Positions 22,135-32,559 of a stretch of 64,000 nt of DNA are shown in pieces. The stretch covers positions 21,803,001 through 21,867,000 of the forward strand of contig OY756957.1 in assembly GCA_963580455.1 (NCBI GenBank), given 5' to 3'. The position numbers were made by a program, and so were the translations under genes. This stretch comes from Euonymus europaeus (lineage: Eukaryota > Streptophyta > Magnoliopsida > Celastrales > Celastraceae). How positions within the stretch are numbered: the first letter of the stretch is position 1; every line of letters starts with the position of its first letter. The notes under the pieces are model-generated. The model saw only the letters and a program-made list of their open reading frames with translations, was not told the DNA's origin and made no database searches.

Positions 22135-25100
22135 CATATGTTAGCTATTCAAAGACACCTGTGAGGTGAAAGAGACACGTATCTGTGTGTTGTCTTTGTA
22201 AAACGTAGCAGGAAGGGACAGCTGTGGTGTTTTTATTTTGCATGTCTACTTCTCGGTGAGGTTGCTTTGGGAGAGTTTATTTTACTGACTGATTTTGTGG
22301 TGTGCTTTAGGAGCTGTATTCTATTTTGGCAACTGTGAGGTTAGTCTTCTTATTTGTAACTTTTTTTTTGCTTCTTTTTCTTGAGTGTTATGGGAGAGTT
22401 TGTTTTACTGACTGATTTTGTGGTGTGCTTTAGGAGCTGAATTCTATTTTGGCAACTGTGAGGTTAGTCTTCGTATTTGTAACTTTTTTCAAATGTTCCG
22501 TATCTTCATTATTTTTCATTTGCTTTTTTTTGTTTTCTTGGTGTCTACTATATTTGTTTGTTAGTGAATAGTAAATGGTGAGGGGTATGTGTTTCATGCT
22601 ATAATTAGAGATTTAAAATTTGAAATTCAGTTTTTTGCCTTGAGCTTTTGTCAAAAGCTGTTTAAATTAGACATGCAAACTACACATGTTTTCGCATCTA
22701 AGTTATAAACCAAGAAAACATCATATAGCTTTTTGATGTGCAGAAGTCAATCGCTGTGAGTTCTCCCATAATTTCATGCAAGTAAAGACATCATAAACGA
22801 GAGAATAAATAGGTTACATAACGAAACAGAATTGGATCGTTTACTCGCTTAGTAACACATTCTGTAGGTAATAATTGTAGGACTTTTGGCAGTGTAGCCA
22901 TGATCAAATTTTATGTGGTCAACAAGAGTCTCAGACTACAAAAGTTTTCAAACATTCATAAGTAATAACCATAAGTTGATATTACAAGTGAAGTCTAATC
23001 ACCCCACAACTCCTTACGTTCACAAAGCAAATAATCCTACTCGTGTGGAGTAAATATTTGTAATAAAGAGATGTCAAAGACCCGGTCATTGAATCACCCC
23101 ACAACTCCCTATGTCCACAAAGCAAATAATCCAACTCATGTGGAGTAAATATTTGTAATAAAGAGATGTCAAAGACTAGGTCATTGTGCAGAAAAACAAA
23201 TGACCAATTTTGACAACCTGATTTTGACCAATTTTTGATTAATTTTTATTCAAGAAAATATTGTTGTTTGTGTATTCATGTGCCTATTGTTTTGAGGTAT
23301 TGATTGTTTCCTATGATTGTATTCTTTACAATGTATTAGGATGGAAATTGGTTAAAGTAGCAAGACTTCTAGAGCTAAGCATAAACAATTAATGAGAACT
23401 CGTGTTGAAAAAAGGAGATTGGTATCTGAAATAGATGTATCGCTTGAGAAGGACACTGAGAGTGATTTATACTTGGATCTTGGATTACCAGAACTTACGT
23501 GTCAATTTTGTGGTGCAATTTTCTGGAGTTCAGAGCGTGTTAAATCAAATTCCTCTCGAAGGCCACTTTACACTACATGCTGTAGAGCTGGCAAGATTAA
23601 TCTTCCCTTACTAAAACCTACACCTTTAGTGCTTGACAAATTGTTGGATTCTCAGGGATCAACAAGAAGTAAGATATTCCAAAAAAATATACGGACTTAC
23701 AACTCGACGTTTGCCTTTACTTCTCTTGGTGGAAAGATTGATCGTACTATTAATGAAACTTCAGGTCCTTATATTTTCAAATTGGGTGGGCAGAATTATC
23801 ATCGTATTGGATCCTTGCTTCCTATGGATGGAGAACCTCCAAAATTTGCTCAGTTATATATCTATGATACTAAGCATGAATTATTAAATCGAATGGCTGT
23901 TGTTGGTTCAGTTGGGAATGATTTAATAGATGAACAAATAGTTAGAGATTTGACTTATATGATTGATGAATTCAATGAAGTTGCTAAGGTCTTTCGAATG
24001 GCGAGGGATAGGTTTCAACATAGTGACATGAGGCCTATCAAATTGCGCTTATGTGCAAAGAGGAGTATGGATGGTGTTCAGTACAATCCACCTACTGCCT
24101 CGGAAATCGCTGGTTTGATAGTAGGGGATTTTGGCCAAGGTTTTGAACATAGGGATATCATCGTTGAAGATAGGGTTGAAGGCTTAAAGCGTATTGATGA
24201 GTCACATCCAAGTTTTATGGCAATGCAATACCCAATTCTATTTCCATATGGTGAGGATGGATATTGTAGAGGTATGAAATATAAGGATAGCATATGTGCT
24301 AAAGCAACAGAGAGGACATGCATAACTATGAGAGAATATTATGCATATAGATTGCAGCAAAGACATAATGAGGGATTAACATTAATCAGAGGGGGGAGAC
24401 TTCTCCAGCAGTACATAGTTGATGCATTCTCTTGTGTTGAGGAGCAGAGGTTGAATTACATTCGATTTAATCAAAAAAAACTTAGGGCTGAAAAATATAA
24501 AGGAGTTTGTGATTCTTTTGCGATGGGGAATGTTGATGGAAGTGTTGTTGGCAAAAGAATTGTGCTGCCATCTACTTTTACTGGAGGGCCACGTTACATG
24601 ATCCAAAACTACCGTGATGCAATGGCTATATGCAAGCATTATGGCTACCCTGATTTTTTCATCACTTTCACATGTAATTCTCAATGGCCAGAAATTGCAG
24701 CTACACTACAGCTTATTCCAGGACAGAAGATTGAAGATAGGCCTGATATTGTTACGAGGGTTTTTAAGATGAAAGTTGACCATTTTTTGACTGATATATG
24801 ATCTGGAAAATATGTTGGAGAAGTCATCGCGGTCATTTATACAATTGAATTTCAAAAACGTGGCTTGCCACATATGCATATGGTAGTTTGGTGTCATCCA
24901 ACCAATAAGTGTGAAACACCTACTGATATAGATAAATTAATATCAGCAGAAATTTCAGATCAATCAATGCAGCCAATGCTCTTTGCAGCTGTGAAAAAAT
25001 TTATGATTCATGGCCCTTGTGGAGTGCATAGGCCATCATTTCCCTGTATGTCTGATGGTATCTGTACAAAACACTTTCCAAAATCATTTCAAGATGAGAC

Positions 25101-25205
25101 AACTATTGATGCAAACGATTTTGCAATTTATAGACGTCGACTTACTAACATGACAATTATAAAAGATGGACATCTTCTTGACAACACATTTGTTGTTCCA
25201 TACAA
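22135..25205 (+). mobile_element. Left arm of 3.07-kb inverted repeat (Helitron 5' part)
   Basis: From 'catatgttagctattcaaag' (22135) to 'gttccatacaa' (25205) this strand is nearly identical to the reverse complement of 26312-29380. It comprises about 1.2 kb of non-coding 5' sequence followed by the Helitron Rep gene. The non-coding part contains an internal tandem duplication ('tgtgaggttagtcttc' near 22335 and 22459, each after a 'gattttgtggtgtgctttag' block). It also holds a 60-70-bp repeated block 'aataatccnactcgtgtgga' (23030 and 23110). I could not place a canonical Helitron TC terminus; 'tctc' lies just outside the arm at 22131-22134. Confidence 0.93.
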
Positions 25206-26311
25206 CAAAGATTTATTGCTTCGTTACCAAGCGCATGTTAATGTGGAGTGGTGTAACAAATCCAGATCGATCAAATATCTTTTCAAGTATATTAACAAAG
25301 GACCAAATAGGACCAGGGCTGTATTGGAGACTAATGCTCATGAAATTTCACCACATGGGAAACAAGTTACATATCCGATAGTTGACGAAGTATCTCAATA
25401 TGCTGATTGCAGATATTTGGCATCATATGAATCAATTTGGCGACTTTTTGAGTTTCACATCCATTTCAGATATCCATCGGTTGAACGATTGCCTATTCAT
25501 CTTCCTTTTATGCAAAACACTTATTATGATGATGATAGAAGTTTGAGGAGTATAATTCATCAACCAAATATTGAGAAAACTATGTTTACTGAGTGGATGA
25601 CTACAAATGCTAGACATGGTTGTGCAAGAAATCTTAGCTATGCATTGTTTCCTTCGAAGTGGGTTTGGAATTCAAAAGACAAGGAATGGACAGAGAGGCA
25701 AAGAGGTCATGCTATTGGTCGAATGTCATATATCAACCCAAGCTCAGGTGAATTGTATTATCTTCGGATGCTGTTAAATGTGCAAAAGGGACCGAGAAGT
25801 TATGTCGAGATTCGAACTGTGAATGGTGTGATCTATTCAACTTTCCAATATGCATGTATGGCACTTGGTTTATTGGGTGATGACAAAGAGTGGCATGAGG
25901 CATTAGATGAAGCATGTATATATGCAACATCAAGTCAACTAAGACAACTGTTTGTTACACTAATTCTCTTTTGTCAAGTCACCGAGCCTGTCAAATTATG
26001 GGAAAGCCATTGGAGGGATTTCCAAGATGACATTTTATATCGTCTACGAAACCAACTTCATTTGCCAAATATGAATCTTTCAGAGAATGAGTTGAGAAAC
26101 TACATTCTATTTGAGCTTGAAATGTTATTTAACAGATCTGGTAGCTCTTTGGCTGAATTTGGGCGGCCAATGCCACATGGACATCTATTGGATGAATTAA
26201 ATAATCAACTTCTGAGAGAAGAGCTCAATTATGATATTGACAATTTGAAACATGAGTGTGATAGTCTTAGAGAATAGTTGAATGAAGAACAAAATGTGGT
26301 TTATGATGTTA
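23341..26311 (+). pseudogene. Helitron Rep/helicase gene, left copy, truncated
   Basis: A long frame from an ATG at 23341 carries a Cys-rich N-terminal region ('LTCQFCGAIFW', 'YTTCCRAGK'), the Helitron-like N domain ('YPILFPYGEDGY', 'ITMREYYAYRLQQR', 'PDFFITFTCNSQWPEI'), the Rep HUH motif 'GLPHMHMVVW' (His at about 24871 and 24877) and the two-tyrosine motif 'SIKYLFKYINKG' (Tyr codons 25276 and 25288). It reaches the first helicase residues ('LNEEQNVVYDVI', 26278-26310) and then runs into the inverted copy, so the Walker A and the rest of the PIF1-type helicase are missing. Stops: TAA at 23353, TGA at 24799 and TAG at 26275, all in one frame. Known family role: rolling-circle strand nicking and transfer. 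As it stands it cannot encode an active transposase. Confidence 0.9.
25206..26311 (+). other. Spacer of the inverted repeat (unique Rep segment)
   Basis: This 1106-bp segment is present once. It continues the left Rep frame through the tyrosine motif and the region up to the first helicase residues. In a folded transcript it would be the loop. Confidence 0.85.
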
Positions 26312-28180
26312 TTGTATGGAACAACAAATGTGTTGTCAAGAAGATGTCCATCTTTTATAATTGTCATGTTAGTAAGTCGACGTCTATAAATTGCAAAACC
26401 GTTTGCATCAATAGTTGTCTCATCTTGAAATGATTTTGGGAAGTGTTTTGTACAGATACCATCAGACATACAGGGAGATGATGACCTATGCACTCCACAA
26501 GGGCCATGAATCATAAATTTTTTCACAGCTGCAAAGAGCATTGGCTACATTGATTGATCTGAAATTTCTGCTGATATTGATTTATCTATATCAGTAGGTG
26601 TTTTACACTTATTGGTTGGATGACACCAAACTACCATATGCATATGTGGCAAGCCACGTTTTTGAAATTCAATTGTATAAATGACCGCGATGACTTCTCC
26701 AACATATTTTCCAGATTGTATATTAGTCAAAAAATGGTCAACTTTCATCTTAAAAACCCTCGTAACAATATCAGGCCTATCTTCAATCTTCTGCCCTGGA
26801 ATAAGCTGTAGTGTAGCTGCAATTTCTGGCCATTGAGAATTACATGTGAAAGTGATGAAAAAATCAGGGTAGCCATAATGCTTGCATATAGCCATTGCAT
26901 CATGGTAGTTTTGGATCATGTAACGTGGCCCTCCAGTAAAAGTAGATGGCAGCACAATTCTTTTGCCAACAACACTTCCATCAACATTCCCCATCGCAAA
27001 AGAATCACAAACTCCTTTATATTTTTCAATCCTAAGTTTTTTTTTGATTAAATCGAATTTAATTCAACCTCTGCTCCTCAACACAAGAGAATGCATCAAC
27101 TATGTACTGCTGGAGAAGTCTCCCCCCTCTGATTAATGTTAATCCCTCATTATGTCTTTGCTGCAATCTATATGCATAATATTCTCTCATAGTTATGCAT
27201 GTCCTCTCTGTTGCTTTAGCACATATGCTATCCTTATATTTCATACCTCTACAATATCCATCCTCACCATATGGAAATAGAATTGGGTATTGCATTGCCA
27301 TAAAACTTGGATGTGACTCATCAATACGCTTTAAGCCTTCAACCCTATCTTCAACGATGATATCGCTATGTTCAGAACCTTGGCCAAAATCCCCTACTAT
27401 CAAACCAGCGATTTCCGAGGCAGTAGGTGGATTGTACTGAACACCATCCATACTCCTCTTTGCACATAAGCGCAATTTGATAGGCCTCATGTCACTATGT
27501 TGAAACCTATCCCTCGCCATTCGAAAGACCTTAGCAACTTCATTGAATTCATCAATCATATAAGTCAAATCTCTAATTATTTGTTCATCTATTAAATCAT
27601 TCCCAATTGAACCAACAACAACCATTCGATTTAATAATTCATGCTCAGTATCATAGATATATAACTGAGCAAATTTTGGAGGTTCTCCATCCATAGGAAG
27701 CAAGGATCCAATACGATGATAATTCTGCCCACCCAATTTGAAAATATAAGGACCTGAAGTTTCATTAATAGTACGATCAATCTTTCCACCAAGAGAATTA
27801 AAGGCAAACATCGAGTTGTAAGTCCGTATATTTTTTTGGAATATCTTACTTCTTGTTGATCCCTGAGAATCCAACAATTTGTCAAGCACTAAAGGTGTAG
27901 GTTTTAGTAAGGGAAGATTAATCTTGCCAGCTCTACAGCATGTAGTGTAAAGTGGCCTTCGAGAGGAATTTGATTTAGCACGCTCTGAACTCCAGAAAAT
28001 TGCACCACAAAATTGACACGTAAGTTCTGGTAATCCAAGATCCAAGTATAAATCACTCTCAGTGTCCTTCTCAAGCGATACATCTATTTCAGATACCAAT
28101 CTCCTTTTTGCAACACGAGTTCTCATTAATTGTTTACGCTTAGCTCTAGAAATCTTGCTACTTTCACCAATTTCCATCAT
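26312..28180 (-). pseudogene. Helitron Rep gene, right copy, truncated
   Basis: Start at 28180 (two consecutive Met codons). The frame is open where the left copy has its first stop (TAA at 23353), and runs through the Cys-rich N-terminus to 'SCVEEQRLN' at about 27062. There a TAA replaces a Tyr codon and an extra A in a poly-A run shifts the frame. The HUH segment 'GLPHMHMVVW' follows (about 26660-26640) without the TGA that the left copy has just before it. A further TAG stands near 26545. The copy is cut at 26312, before the tyrosine motif, so it has the metal-binding histidines but no nicking tyrosines. Confidence 0.9.
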
Positions 28181-29380
28181 AATACATTGTAAAGAATACA
28201 ATCATAGGAAACAATCAATACCACAAAATAATAGGCACATGAATACACAACCAACAATATTTTCTTGAATAGAAATTAATCAAAAATTGGTCAAAATCAG
28301 GTTGTCAAAATTGGTCATTTGTTTTTCTGCACAATGACCGAGTCTTTGACATCTCTTTATTACAAATATTTACTCCACATGAGTTGGATTATTTGCTTTG
28401 TGGACGTAGGGAGTTGTGGGGTGATTCAATGACCGGGTCTTTGACATCTCTTTATTACAAATATTTACTCCACACGAGTTGGATTATTTGCTTTGTGAAC
28501 GTAAGGAGTTGTGGGGTGATTAGACTTCACTTGTAATATCAACTTATGGTTATTAATTATGAATGTTTGAAAACTTTTCAGTCTGAGACTCTTGTTGACC
28601 ACTTAAAATTTGATCATGGCTACACTGCCAAAAGTCCTACAATTATTACCTACAGAATGTGTTACTAAGCGAGTAAACGATCCAATTATGTTTCGTTATG
28701 TAACCTATTTATTCTCTCGTTTATGATGTCTTTACTTGCATGAGATTATGGGAGAACTCACAGCGATTGACCTCTGCACATCAAAAAGCTATATGATGTT
28801 TTCTTGGTTTATAACTTAGATGCGAAAACATGTGTAGTTTGCATGTCCAATTTAAACAGCTTTTGACAAAAGCTCAAGGCAAAAAACTGAATTTCAAATT
28901 TTAAATCTCTAATTATAGCATGAAACACATACCCCTCACCATTTACTATTCACTAACAAACAAATATAGCAAACACCAAGAAAAAAAAAACAAATGACAA
29001 ACAATGAAGATACAGAACATTTGAAAAAAAGTTACAAATACGAAGACTAACCTCACAGTTGCCAAAATAGAATTCAGCTCCTAAAGCACACCACAAAATC
29101 AGTCAGTAAAACAAACTCTCCCATAACACTCAAGAAAAAGAAGCAAAAAAAAAAGTTACAAATGAGAAGACTAACCTCACAGTTGCCAAAATAGAATACA
29201 GCTCCTAAAGCACACCACAAAATCAGTCAGTAAAACAAACTCTCCCAAAGCAACTTCACCGAGAAGTAGACATGCAAAATAAAAACACCACAGCTGTCCC
29301 TTCCTGCTACGTTTTACAAAAACAACACACAGATACGTGTCTCTTTCACCTCACAGGTGTCTTTGAATAGCTAACATATG
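26312..29380 (-). mobile_element. Right arm of 3.07-kb inverted repeat (Helitron 5' part)
   Basis: The minus strand repeats 22135-25205 with scattered substitutions and small indels. Inner junction: 'ttgtatggaac' at 26312. Outer end: 'gctaacatatg' at 29380. The tandem duplication of the 'cctcacagttgccaaaatag' block is present (about 29051 and 29173), as is the repeated 'gttggattatttgctttgtg' block. Outside 29380 the flank is unrelated to the flank left of 22135. Confidence 0.93.
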
Positions 29381-29384
29381 TGCC

Positions 29385-29606
29385 ACAACGTGGACTCCCA
29401 AAATTTCAGTTTAACAAAGAGTAATGGAGTGATCATGTTCATGATCTCCATTTCTTACACATTATTCTCATCATACAAAGTTCCTCAAGGCTCGATCGAG
29501 TACGTGTAAGTTGGGATGGGACTCAACTTCACACGTGTATTTTTCATGTTTAGCTATAATATTACACTTTGTACTTCTTTACTGAAATTTTGGGAGTCCA
29601 CATTGT
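29385..29606. mobile_element. Small inverted-repeat element next to right arm
   Basis: 26-bp inverted repeats at 29385-29410 and 29581-29606 (core 'ggactcccaaaatttcag', one mismatch) enclose about 170 bp. A further shared word, 'agagtaatggagtg', stands at 29420 and reversed at about 29628-29642. Outside, a 32-bp direct repeat with one mismatch occurs at 29324-29355 and 29649-29680. This looks like a MITE or foldback insertion with duplicated flanking sequence, but the class is not clear. Confidence 0.55.
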
Positions 29607-29680
29607 TACTTTGTTGTTGGTGCGGGACCACTCCATTACTCTGGCACCAACACACAGATACATGTCTCTTTCACCTCACA

Positions 29681-30506
29681 ATTATGCTTATGGTCTTCTC
29701 CTCCTCCAGACGGCGTCGTCTAGCCTGCAACATGCCACGCAAAACGACGCCGTCTTCCGTCGTCTCCTATATCGGTTCTACTGATCCCGCTTCAACCACG
29801 TCGATCATATCGGCTATGCGAATCCCACTTTAACCACGTCGATCTGCTTTACAGGTATCACCTTCCCTGTGGTCGCTCTCCCAGACACGTCGATGGTGTT
29901 CTGCACGAACGACTATCTGATCACTATGATTTCTAACATCGTCGAATCAACCTTTTTCCCCTCAACTCAAACCACTGTTCCATGTACCGCCTCATCACCC
30001 AGGCCCCGTGTACGAATTGCTCCCTTCGATGTCTGCTTCGCAGGAGCACCTTTCCCTTCCTCCGGCCTCTCGAACCGACTCAAACCACTGTATTACGGAC
30101 TTGCGAAGCAGAGATCGAATCTCACAAAGCTACCCTATGCTTTTTCGATGCTCGCACGGGTTTAGGAGGCATGACTTCGAGACCAACTGTTATGGACACT
30201 CTTAGGAATTACTACAGAATATCCACAACACTAAGAACAAGGGAAAAATTAGAGAGAAGAATAAAACAACCTTTTCATATATTCCGTATCCCCTAATCAT
30301 GCATTAATCTTATGTAACAAAAGTAAACAGTCATAATAACTAAGACACTTCTAAACGACACCGTCTAACAACTTATTAAGTAAATCAGTAGCCCAAGTGA
30401 CAAGGTCGCCCATAGTACCACAACAATCCAGCCCATCAAGAAGATAACTCATTCAAATAAGTTTGCCTCCAACCCCAAATCCTGCTAGAGCCATAACAAA
30501 CATGTA
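29681..30506. other. GC-rich segment of unknown origin, then intergenic
   Basis: From about 29690 to 30170 base composition is much richer in G+C than the surroundings and three overlapping open frames exist on the + strand. The longest (29869-30162) contains 'VRIAPFDVCFAGAPFPSSG', which faintly recalls the APFDxCF motif of plant aspartic-protease-like xylanase inhibitors, but the rest does not fit. Words such as 'acgacgccgtctt' and 'acggcgtcgtct' (29713, 29742) are near-palindromic. I do not recognise a gene. It could be a captured exon. Confidence 0.3.
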
Positions 30507-30591
30507 GATAGAGAAATATTATTGCGGATATTCTTACTAAACCCTTAGTTTAGGATATGTTCATTAAATTAAGAGATGCATTAGGATAAAA
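30507..30591 (+). pseudogene. Ty1/copia RNase H tail fragment
   Basis: A short frame reads 'IIADILTKPLV', stop, 'DMFIKLRDALG', stop. The ADIxTKPL and DALG words are the usual end of copia RNase H. No other part of the element is visible within several hundred bases. Confidence 0.7.
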
Positions 30592-31194
30592 AATTAACTC
30601 CAGTAAACTTACACTTACCGAAAATGAAAAAGATCGATTAAAACATCTACTTGATGTTTCCAATCCAAAATTTATCAATGTAATCCCAAAAAAATGCACT
30701 CAAACCCGGTAAAAAACTTTTTTAAAAATTGACAAGTTAAAAAACGTAAAAACCCAACCTAAAAATGAATTAAAAACAAATCGGACAATTAAACCAAGTT
30801 GAAATTAAAAGAAATTAAAAAAATGCACAAGAATCAGCTCAAAACTATTAAGTGAGATCAATTTATTCAGTGAAAAATAGACATAGAAAAAGCTTCTGTT
30901 CACCACTTACAACTCGAACTCGCCAAATCAACCGCACAAATGAAGAAAATCCTAGGGACGATGTCGGTTTTGGACATTGACGCTAAACAAGGAGAAAGAG
31001 AGAAATCATAAGAGAGAGTCTAACAAACAAGAATACTGAAGAAAGGAGACGTTTTTTTGAACTTCAAAAAAAATCTTATGAAAAATCATGTGGCGTGTCA
31101 TGTTAGTTACCTTGGGTATCTAAGAGGCTGTTTGGTTTGTATTTAATCTAAGAGGCTGTAGCATCTTCAAATACCATATTCTCCGTTGAGTATT
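30592..31194. other. Gene-free stretch
   Basis: No gene is supported. The sequence is A-rich with no recognisable domain and separates the copia tail from the Harbinger fragment. Confidence 0.5.
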
Positions 31195-31690
31195 GGGCAA
31201 AAAGTGTATCCAAAGCGTGCTCCTATCTAATGAAATTATGTACTACGCAACATGTAGTAGCAATTTGTCTCTTTATAAGGAGGATAATTAGACATTAACT
31301 TCAAAATAAGAAATCTTGTCTTTAAAACTCCAATGCAACGTTCAATAATGTTCTGGCACGAGGAGTGTCTATAATTGAACAATTCTTCCTTTCCTCGTGG
31401 TCTTCCATGTCCACGATAATCACGCAAATGGTATCTTCCACCTCGATAAGGGGCAAGAAAACCTAGACATATTAGGATAGCCAACATCCAAAAGGTAAAA
31501 TTGATCTGCAAATTAAGTATAATTAATTCTTTAATATAAAAAAATAAATACCATTTACTTGATAAAGTTATCCCAAGGTTTACATTGTACCTCTTCGTGG
31601 CATTGAAAAGTTATTTCTAACCCTTGTTACCGGGTCAATGAAAACTCGCGAATCATTTGCTGTGCCTTCCCATTCAGAAAATGAAATATA
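31195..31690 (-). pseudogene. PIF/Harbinger transposase fragment (DDE_Tnp_4 type)
   Basis: Minus strand, upstream exon (31690-31591): 'SEWEGTANDSRVFIDPVT' with the conserved D of the DSRV motif, then 'NFSMPRRG'. An 85-bp intron with GT...AG ends (31590-31506) follows. The next exon reads the 'YLLDVGYPNMS' block, then after a frame change 'GFLAPYRGGRYHLRDYRG', 'EELFNYRHSSCQNIIERCIG' (with the final catalytic Glu) and 'VLKTRFLILKLMSNYP'. The first part of the transposase and the terminal inverted repeats are not seen. This family differs from the Harbinger element at 48108-53744. It is a decayed fragment. Confidence 0.85.
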
Positions 31691-32559
31691 TTCCATGAGT
31701 ATGAGTTTGTATTCTATGAGATCCTATACATTATTTCATTGTACTATTATAATGGAATAACGTAATAGAATATACAATGAAATAACGTATTTTATTATAA
31801 TAAAATTTATTATTCATTAATAATAATACAACTGAATAACGTATGAGATTCTATAAGATACAATAATCACTGGTCTGTTTGGTTAGTGTTTTGAAAACTG
31901 TTTTCTGTTTTGAAAAATCAAATGATTGCTTAAAATTCATTTGACTAACTGTTTTGAGTATTTATTTTTAAAAACAGTTTTCATTTTTCAGTTTTTAAAA
32001 ACTAAAAAACCAAAACAACATTTTGTTGTTTTGTACAATTTTCAAGTGGTATAATTTTAATTAAGATGAATTTATTTTATTTTATTTTTCTCTCTCTTCT
32101 CTCACTCCCAATGGATTTAACTCCTCTCTCCACCGGCATCATCGTCCGGCCACCGGAAGGCCTTGCTCCGGTGTTGACCCAAAATCACCTTCATTTTGAC
32201 CCAATCGATTAATTTGAATTTGATTTTGATAAATTTGAGTTTTATTTGGATGAATTTCAATTTCATTTGACTAAATTTTAATTTTAATTTCATGTTTTCA
32301 AATTTCCGAAAATAAAGTCAAATATCACCAACCAAATGAATTTCTTAACAGTTTTTTTTCCTAAAAAGTGTTTCTAAAAACAATACTCAAAATCGATTTT
32401 AAAAACTAAAAAAATAATAATATCCAAACACTCTGAATTTTTAATAAATTAATGGTTATAAACTGGAAACAAAAATAGAAACACTTTCATGATTTCAGCT
32501 CCAATGTATTTCCGGAACTAATTTACAGCCGAAGCTTCTTTGTCTTCTGCTCTCTACTC
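31691..32559. other. Intergenic DNA upstream of the BRO1 gene, with possible MITE
   Basis: An AT-rich stretch holds imperfectly inverted sequences: 'tgtttggttagtgttttgaa' at about 31874 and the reverse pattern near 32380-32440 ('atatccaaacac'). This suggests a decayed miniature element of about 560 bp. The last 150 bases are pyrimidine-rich with several 'ctctctc' words and probably belong to the promoter or 5' leader of the BRO1 gene. Confidence 0.35.

Noticed and set aside
22135..29380. Long inverted arms as terminal inverted repeats of a DNA transposon such as a Mutator or foldback element
   Set aside because: The arms contain Helitron Rep coding sequence running to the inner edge, there is no transposase of another class in the spacer, and the flanks show no target duplication.
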